This document shows, piece after piece, positions 59,102-64,000 of a stretch of 64,000 bases of DNA. Where the stretch lies: the NCBI GenBank assembly GCA_018268375.1, contig JAFDWS010000002.1, positions 1,299,255 to 1,363,254 on the forward strand, in the 5' to 3' direction. The stretch comes from Armatimonadota bacterium. GTDB lineage: Bacteria; Armatimonadota; Fimbriimonadia; Fimbriimonadales; Fimbriimonadaceae. Each line of letters opens with the position of its first letter. Within the stretch, counting starts at the first letter, position 1. Below the pieces are notes generated by a model. It saw nothing but the letters and a program-made list of their open reading frames with translations, was not told the DNA's origin and did not search any database. Position numbers and translations under genes: made by a program.

Positions 59102-60514
59102 TTACTTGTGGATCGCCATTCCCTCGGTATCTTCGTACGCCTCGAGGAACGCTTCGGTCATCGTCGGGTGCGCGTGGATCGTGTCCACCATCACGTCGAT
59201 TGTCGCTTCCAACTTAATGGCGACCACAGCTTGAGCGATCAGGTCGGTGGCATGCGCACCGATGACGTGAACCCCAAGGACCTCGCCGTATTTCTTCTCT
59301 GAAACGACCTTGACGAACCCCTCCTGCTCCAGCGAGGCCATCGCTTTACCAAGCGGCCGGAAATTGAACTTGCCGACACTCACGTCGTAGCCCTGCTCCT
59401 TCGCTTGACCCTCAGTGAGTCCGACGGACGCGACCTCCGGGTCGGTGTAAATGCAGTTCGGAACGGCCTTGTGGTCGGCCTTCTTGTTCGCCCCATGGAC
59501 GATGTTCTCAGCAGCCACCTGTCCCTCGTAGCTGGCGACGTGGGCCAGTTGGATCCTGCCACTGACATCGCCGATAGCGTAGATGTTCGGGACGCTCGTG
59601 CGCAATGTGTCGTCCACTTCGACACCGATCCGCTGCAGCTTCACCCCGATCTTCTCAAGGTTCATGTTGTCGGTGAACGATCGCCTTCCGACAGCCACCA
59701 AGACGACGTCGTACTCGTCCGCGCTCGTCTCGCCGCCGCTCTTGACGGAAACCTTCCAGCCCTTCTTTGTCTTCTCAAGCTTCTCGACTGCGCTGCCGGT
59801 CATGATCTTGCAGCCTTTGCGCGCCATCAGCTTGCCGAGCTCATTGCCCAGATCCTCGTCCATCATCGGGATGAGCCGCGGCAGCATCTCAACGATCGTC
59901 ACCTCGGTTCCAAGCCCGTTGAAGACGTAGCCGAACTCGACGCCAATGACGCCGCCGCCAATGATCAACATCTTCTTCGGGATGAAGGGGGCGGTGACGG
60001 CATCGTCGCTCGTCCAGATCCCCTCGTCTCGACCGCCCTTCAGGCCGGGGATCGGTGGCACGATGATCGTGCTTCCACTAGCCAGGATGTAGTTCTTGGC
60101 CCTCAGCTTCGTCGTCTTGCCGTCCTTCTCGACCTCGATGGTGTTGGCGTCGACAAACTTCGCGAACCCCTCGACATGGTTGACCTTGTTCTTCTTGAAG
60201 AGGGTGGCCACGCCCCCACGCTGCACGGCGACGATCTTGTCACGGCGCGCTGAATACTTCTCGAAATCGAGCGAGACGTCGCCTTTCACGACGACACCAA
60301 AGCCGTCCGCGTGCTTAACGAAGTCGAGGGCGTGGACGCCTGCGATCATCGCTTTGCTCGGAATACAACCCCAGTTGAGACAGGTGCCTCCGAGGAACTC
60401 CTTCTCCACCACCGTCACGCTCGCCCCGAGCTGGGCGGCGCGGATTGCGGCGACATAGCCGCCGGGGCCGGCACCGATCACGATCACGTCTGCGTCGAAA
60501 TTGTCTTGAGCCAT
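59102..60514 (-). CDS. lpdA: Dihydrolipoyl dehydrogenase
   Basis: A 470-residue flavoprotein that reoxidises dihydrolipoamide in 2-oxoacid dehydrogenase or glycine cleavage complexes. Motifs are the FAD fold VIVIGAGPGGYVAAIRAAQLG, the redox disulfide GGTCLNWGCIPSK, the NAD fold IIGGGVIGVEFGYVF, the ATGATC-equivalent AIGDVSGRIQLAHVAS, and the C-terminal His-Glu pair in HAHPTMTEAFLEAY. ATG 60514 is the first Met before the FAD fold; the open frame to 60694 lies in the promoter region. A perfect palindrome sits upstream. Confidence 0.93.
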   Translation of the reverse strand: MAQDNFDADVIVIGAGPGGYVAAIRAAQLGASVTVVEKEFLGGTCLNWGCIPSKAMIAGVHALDFVKHADGFGVVVKGDVSLDFEKYSARRDKIVAVQRGGVATLFKKNKVNHVEGFAKFVDANTIEVEKDGKTTKLRAKNYILASGSTIIVPPIPGLKGGRDEGIWTSDDAVTAPFIPKKMLIIGGGVIGVEFGYVFNGLGTEVTIVEMLPRLIPMMDEDLGNELGKLMARKGCKIMTGSAVEKLEKTKKGWKVSVKSGGETSADEYDVVLVAVGRRSFTDNMNLEKIGVKLQRIGVEVDDTLRTSVPNIYAIGDVSGRIQLAHVASYEGQVAAENIVHGANKKADHKAVPNCIYTDPEVASVGLTEGQAKEQGYDVSVGKFNFRPLGKAMASLEQEGFVKVVSEKKYGEVLGVHVIGAHATDLIAQAVVAIKLEATIDVMVDTIHAHPTMTEAFLEAYEDTEGMAIHK

Positions 60515-60541
60515 AGGTTGAGCCTGTTCTTCCGGTTGGGC

Positions 60542-60556
60542 GAGATCACTGATCTC
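60542..60556. promoter_or_regulatory. Candidate operator upstream of lpdA
   Basis: GAGATCA-C-TGATCTC, a perfect palindrome with 7-bp arms, ends about 27 bases before the lpdA ATG. Its position fits binding by a dimeric regulator; no regulator gene is adjacent. Confidence 0.4.
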
Positions 60557-60740
60557 ACGAATGATGCCTTGAAGGGCGCGAGGAGCCGCGACTACGCTGG
60601 CACCCGCAGTCGGGCGAGCGGCGCGCGTTTCTCCTTCTCTCAAGGCCCCTTTCTTGCAAGGCACTGGTTCGAGTCTACCTACGGGTTGCCTCACGGCAAG
60701 GGCAGTTCAGCCCTCCGCAACTGACCGCTGCAGAAAGGCG

Positions 60741-60746
60741 TAAGCT
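60741..60746 (+). promoter_or_regulatory. -10 hexamer TAAGCT of a leaderless-type promoter
   Basis: TAAGCT ends six bases before ATG 60753 of the lipoprotein gene. The spacer is G-rich (TGGGGG), so a weak Shine-Dalgarno cannot be excluded. Confidence 0.45.
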
Positions 60747-60752
60747 TGGGGG

Positions 60753-61199
60753 ATGAAGCGCGCCATCCCTGCTCTTTTGCCCCTTCTTTTGCTTGCCGGT
60801 TGCTTGGGCCCGTCCCTCGCCGGAAAGTGGCACGTGACGTCCGCTGACCTCCCGGTTCCGGCCGAAATCACCGCCACTTTCACCAACCCCGACCAGGTCT
60901 TGGTTGATGTTCAAGCTTCGCCCGAATTCTTCGGCAAATCGTTCAAGCTTCAAGCGGCGGTCACCGGCTCCTACAAGCTCGAAGGCGAGAACTTGACCGG
61001 CACCACGAAGGGCGTTGACGTCAAGAGCAACGATAATTCCGTCGACCTCAACGGGCCCCTCGGCGACAACATCACTTCCGAAATCAAGCAAGACGTGGCG
61101 AAGAACCTCAACGGAAAGGTCAAGTGGGACGGCAACGACAAGTTCACGCTCACACTGGCCGACGGCAAAGTCGTCAACTTCGAGCGCATGAAAGGCTAA
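60753..61199 (+). CDS. Small lipoprotein with lipocalin-like fold
   Basis: A 148-residue lipoprotein (MKRAIPALLPLLLLAGC, Cys17) whose mature part is a set of short strands: LAGKWHVTSADLPVPAEITA, GSYKLEGENLTGTTKGVDV, GKVKWDGNDKFTLTLADGKVVNF. This is the pattern of small beta-barrel lipoproteins. It is divergent from lpdA and ends 16 bases before the convergent TPR gene. Confidence 0.68.
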   Translation: MKRAIPALLPLLLLAGCLGPSLAGKWHVTSADLPVPAEITATFTNPDQVLVDVQASPEFFGKSFKLQAAVTGSYKLEGENLTGTTKGVDVKSNDNSVDLNGPLGDNITSEIKQDVAKNLNGKVKWDGNDKFTLTLADGKVVNFERMKG

Positions 61200-61215
61200 T
61201 ACTGCAACCGGGAGA

Positions 61216-62805
61216 TCAGCCGCCGCCCTTCTTGCCTGGAAGGCACATGCACGACGAGCTGATCTCCATGTCGGCATCTGCCCACGCCAATTTGAAGGCG
61301 GCGAGGGTCTTCTCGGCGTCCTTCGTCTTGCCCAAGCCCTCTTGCGCACGGTAAAGCCCGTAAAGCGCCCACCCGTTGTTCGGGTGCTGGCCGAGGTCCC
61401 TTTCAAAGACCGCCGCGGCGTCGGCGAACCGGCCTGCGTCCAGCAGGATCGCACCGAGGGTATGACGGGTGGGCAAGATCCATGACGGCGGCTCGCCGTA
61501 TTCCAGGCCGTCCTCGAGCGCGACCGCCTTTTCGAGCTCGGCCACCCCAGTGTTCGAATCCCCTTCGCACGTCGCGATTTCGCCCGCAAGGACACGAGAA
61601 GCGATTGCGATCAGGTCGCGCTCGCCGCTGCCCTTGCTCAAAGCCTCGAACTTCTCCTGCTCGGCCCGAGCACTCTTGGCGTCCTTCTTCGCAGCGAAAG
61701 CGACGCCGCGCGACTCGTGCCACATGGCCCTCGCGAACTGCTGGCTGGCAGGAGGCTCCGGCAGGGCCAACACCTGGTCCCAACGCCCGAACCGCACCAA
61801 GAACATCGCCTTCATGGCGACCTGGTAGTCCGCACCCCCGCCGTAGGCGTCGATCTGCTCCTTGGTCATGCCGTCGAAGATCTGGTTCACGTTCTGCATC
61901 GCCAGTTCACTCTGGCCTCGCATGGCCGCGGCATAGGCGAGCAAGTGCCGCCCGTGGGCATAGTCCAGACCCTTGCCCTGCTGCCAGAAGAGCCGTTTGT
62001 AGACTGCTGCCGACTTGACGTTCGCCTCGACCGCCTTCTTCCATTGCCCAGTGCGGTCATAGATGTGCGCCGGCATGTGCTGCATGTGCAGCAAGCCCGG
62101 CTGGAGGTCCATCAGCTTGTCCGCCTCGGGTAGTCCTCGCTCGGGGTTCTTCGACCCTTCGATCGCATGGATCCAAAGGTGGAGCGCCTCTGGATGCTTA
62201 GGATCAAGCTTCATCACCTGTCGTAGCGTGGCGAGGGCTTCTTCCGTGCCCGGCTCTGCCGTCCCGTCGAGCTTCCACTGGTGCCACGGGCGCAAATTCA
62301 TCAGCGACTCCGCGAACAGAGCCCCGATGTCGGGGTCTTTCGGATGCTTCTTCCAAACCTCCCGCATGGCGTCCGAATAGGCTTGGTCAAGGGCGTGCCG
62401 GTCAGAGGGCCCGTCGGGTGCGAAGCGCTTGAAGCTCGCCTCGACCAGGTCGTTCTCGACCGGTGTCCCCTTGCTGCGGTGCTCTCGCGCTTTCGTCAAA
62501 GCCTCGATCGCGTCCTTGCTCTCTTGGGCCGAGACGAACGACTTGTTGATGTAGTTGCCGTTGGCGGCCGAGATGCCCCAGTAAGCCATCACCATGTCGG
62601 GGTCGAGCCTGGCCGCCTCTTTGAAAGACTCCTTGGCAATGCCGTATTGGAAGCCGTAGAGGAAGGCGAACCCCTGGTCGAGGAACTGCGAGGCGAGCTT
62701 GGACTGAGACTGGACCGGCCTATGGAAGGGGCCCAAGCCCTCGTAGAGGCGCACGGTCGAGTCGTCCGGCCGCGCTGCGAGCAAGACCATGGCAAGGAGG
62801 ATCAT
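61216..62805 (-). CDS. Secreted TPR-repeat protein
   Basis: A 529-residue protein with a short hydrophobic N terminus (MILLAMVLLAARPDD) and many TPR helical pairs, for example FGFQYGIAKESFKEAARLDPDMVMAYWG, GTEEALATLRQVMKLDPKHPEALHLWIHA, GQWKKAVEANVKSAAVYKRL and DAAAVFERDLGQHPNNGWALYGLYRAQEG. The HMPAHIYDRTGQW block is characteristic of a conserved group of TPR proteins in environmental bacteria. It ends with CMCLPGKKGGG, giving two Cys near the C terminus that may bind metal. Promoter TATCAT lies eight bases before ATG 62805. Confidence 0.78.
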   Translation of the reverse strand: MILLAMVLLAARPDDSTVRLYEGLGPFHRPVQSQSKLASQFLDQGFAFLYGFQYGIAKESFKEAARLDPDMVMAYWGISAANGNYINKSFVSAQESKDAIEALTKAREHRSKGTPVENDLVEASFKRFAPDGPSDRHALDQAYSDAMREVWKKHPKDPDIGALFAESLMNLRPWHQWKLDGTAEPGTEEALATLRQVMKLDPKHPEALHLWIHAIEGSKNPERGLPEADKLMDLQPGLLHMQHMPAHIYDRTGQWKKAVEANVKSAAVYKRLFWQQGKGLDYAHGRHLLAYAAAMRGQSELAMQNVNQIFDGMTKEQIDAYGGGADYQVAMKAMFLVRFGRWDQVLALPEPPASQQFARAMWHESRGVAFAAKKDAKSARAEQEKFEALSKGSGERDLIAIASRVLAGEIATCEGDSNTGVAELEKAVALEDGLEYGEPPSWILPTRHTLGAILLDAGRFADAAAVFERDLGQHPNNGWALYGLYRAQEGLGKTKDAEKTLAAFKLAWADADMEISSSCMCLPGKKGGG

Positions 62806-62813
62806 TGTCAAGG

Positions 62814-62819
62814 ATGATA
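62814..62819 (-). promoter_or_regulatory. -10 hexamer TATCAT of a leaderless-type promoter
   Basis: TATCAT ends eight bases before the ATG of the TPR protein gene. The 200 bases beyond it, up to 63017, hold nothing else I can identify. Confidence 0.58.
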
Positions 62820-63017
62820 TCGCATGCCGGAGCCGTCGCTGAAATTGACGACAGACAATCGGCAGCCGCCTCGGGTGCAATGCACGTTGTTCGAAGGCAA
62901 GGGGTGAACGTCTCCACCCTCCTTTTTGCCCGGCGGCTCCAGCCAGCGTCGTCGTCCCGAACGCTGTGGGCAGGACGCGCAAGCCTCTCTGCGCGATCCG
63001 CCCCGCCGGGCACTCTT

Positions 63018-63689
63018 TCAGCTTCCTGCTAGCCCGCGCGTCAAGAACGCGTTCATCGGCGCCGCGACGGTCGCGTGCATCATCAAGAAGTCGGGCAAGT
63101 CATCGCGGGTCGCTTCGTCAACGTCGTATTCCGCCCAGTAGAAGAACTGCTTGTTGAACAGCAGCGGCTGCCGAGCGGCGGCGTCGCGGAACTCGGGCGG
63201 CAGGATCTTGTTCTGCTCGCCCCGCACCGTTCCGAACACCTTCACGAAGTCCTTGTCCTTCAGCTGCCTTTCGAACTCGGCCTCGTTCGCCACCAGGTGC
63301 CGGCGCATCGCCAAGATCTGTGCTGGCTCCAGGAAGTAGTGCCCGCTGGCAATGCCGAAGGAACTCGCGTCCACGTGCATGTACAGCCCCGGCCGACCGT
63401 TGCCCGTCTTGCCTCCGCTCGAAATCGACATGCCCGCATTGGTCTTGTACGGCCGCTTGTCCTTGCTGAACCGGGTGTCTCGGTAGATGCGGAAGACCGC
63501 GTCCTTCGGCTGCATCGTGATCTCGGGGTCGAGTTTGCGCATCCGCGGGATCATCTCCTCCGCCAGCGCGAGCAGCGGCTCCTTGACCACCTTCTCATAC
63601 CGCTTCTTGTTCGCGTTGAACCAGTCGCGGTCGTTGTTGAGCTCGAGCTCGGCAAAGAAGTCGCTCGCGTCGCGGGTCAGCCAGGGCAT
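63018..63689 (-). CDS. DUF2461 family protein
   Basis: A 223-residue protein with the DUF2461 pattern: FFAELELNNDRDWFNANKKRYE at the N terminus, FRIYRDTRFSKDKRPYKTNAGMSI in the middle, GLYMHVDASSFGIASGHYFL, and FFYWAEYDVDEATRDDLPDFL at the end. Cytosolic and widespread, function unknown. TAAAGT lies six bases before the ATG. Confidence 0.9.
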   Translation of the reverse strand: MPWLTRDASDFFAELELNNDRDWFNANKKRYEKVVKEPLLALAEEMIPRMRKLDPEITMQPKDAVFRIYRDTRFSKDKRPYKTNAGMSISSGGKTGNGRPGLYMHVDASSFGIASGHYFLEPAQILAMRRHLVANEAEFERQLKDKDFVKVFGTVRGEQNKILPPEFRDAAARQPLLFNKQFFYWAEYDVDEATRDDLPDFLMMHATVAAPMNAFLTRGLAGS

Positions 63690-63695
63690 GACCCG

Positions 63696-63701
63696 ACTTT
63701 A
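63696..63701 (-). promoter_or_regulatory. -10 hexamer TAAAGT of a leaderless-type promoter
   Basis: TAAAGT ends six bases before the ATG of the DUF2461 gene. Confidence 0.55.
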
Positions 63702-63722
63702 CACCGCTGGCCAACGAGGTCC

Positions 63723-64000
63723 CTCCGCTCGCCTCGCAGAGCTCGGGCTCGGTCGGGATGACACATCCGCCACACCACACCTTGTCATCCCGAGCGCAGT
63801 CGAGGGATCGGTCGGGATGACACATCCTGGCGACCTGGGAGAGGTAGCCGCCGACGTCCCGTCGGGGGATCCGCCGCTCGCCTCGCAAGAGCTCGGGCCC
63901 GGTCGGGATGACACGTCCTTGCGACATGGCAGGGTAGCCGCCGACGTCCCGTCGGGGGATCCGCCGCTCGCCCCGCAGAGCTCGGGCCCGGTCGGGATGA
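63723..64000. repeat. Intergenic repeat array running off the window
   Basis: A GC-rich unit of about 45 bases (CGCTCGCC..CGCAGAGCTCGGG..CGGTCGGGATGACAC) occurs at about 63723, 63871 and 63961; the last two lie in a 90-bp tandem repeat that begins with GTAGCCGCCGACGTCCCGTC at 63844 and 63934. The units carry GTCGGGATGAC on one strand and TCATCCCGAGCGCAGTCGAG on the other at 63785-63804, so hairpins can form. Typical of dispersed intergenic REP-like elements. No gene is visible in these 300 bases. Confidence 0.75.

Noticed and set aside
62820..63017. Gene in the 200-base gap between the TPR and DUF2461 genes
   Set aside because: Frames there lack starts, promoter spacing and protein-like composition; it looks like untranslated spacer.
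1..64000. tRNA, rRNA, CRISPR or prophage/IS elements
   Set aside because: No tRNA-like cloverleaf, repeat-spacer pattern, transposase or integrase was seen on reading; a tRNAscan-SE and ISfinder search would confirm.

Overview
The window is 64 kb of G+C-rich, densely packed bacterial chromosome. It holds about 58 protein genes on both strands. I see no rRNA, tRNA, CRISPR array, integrase or transposase. Several features point to a diderm outside the well-studied phyla: TolC and MacAB-like export genes, an LpxB-type glycosyltransferase, a PEP-CTERM protein, a class I FbaB aldolase and an ImuB/DnaE2 mutagenesis pair. My best guess is Armatimonadota (Fimbriimonadia-like). That placement is inference from gene content and style, not from a marker-gene tree.

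Layout. 1-6.2 kb: partial gene, WD40 protein, M42 aminopeptidase, DUF4342, RimO, PEP-CTERM protein, DUF5665, Kbl. 6.2-13.7 kb: two tandem secreted CAP proteins, the error-prone polymerase DnaE2 with an ImuB-like Y-family protein, a divergent 3-methyladenine glycosylase and a DUF454 protein. 13.7-18.9 kb: tolC-macA-permease-ATPase export operon. 18.9-28.6 kb: FbaB aldolase, a zincless Fpg, several secreted or lipoprotein genes, a zinc-ribbon coiled-coil protein and LpxB. 28.6-29.0 kb: a non-coding stretch with several hairpins and two intrinsic terminators. 29-32.7 kb: triple YbjQ-domain protein, GNAT, an atypical YchF coupled to a 42-residue membrane protein, and a DUF6714-like gene bracketed by matching palindromes. 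32.7-39.8 kb: RNase J, cupin, QueC, QueE, deacetylase, a membrane Fe-S oxidoreductase and AcpS. 39.7-45.5 kb: pstS-pstC-pstA behind a three-repeat Pho box, CCA-adding enzyme, an AI-2E-type permease and a CHMI-like tautomerase that appears to start at CTG. 45.4-56.4 kb: zinc metalloprotease, PyrG, RibBA, PurA, a zinc-ribbon/TPR membrane protein and Dut. 56.4-63.7 kb: the PxpBAC 5-oxoprolinase operon, a DUF2314 protein, dihydrolipoyl dehydrogenase, a TPR protein and DUF2461. 63.7-64 kb: intergenic repeats running off the window.

The strongest genome-wide signal is translational. In 24 genes that begin a transcription unit, a -10-like hexamer (TANNNT or CATAAT) sits only 5-9 bases before the start codon, too close to leave a normal leader. 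Genes inside operons instead use ATGA/GTGA/TTGA overlaps or a Shine-Dalgarno sequence. This suggests mostly leaderless first genes plus coupled downstream genes, and I used it to choose many starts. A minority (pstS, pyrG, ribBA, purA and a few others) have leaders with Shine-Dalgarno sites or hairpins and may be regulated after transcription initiation.
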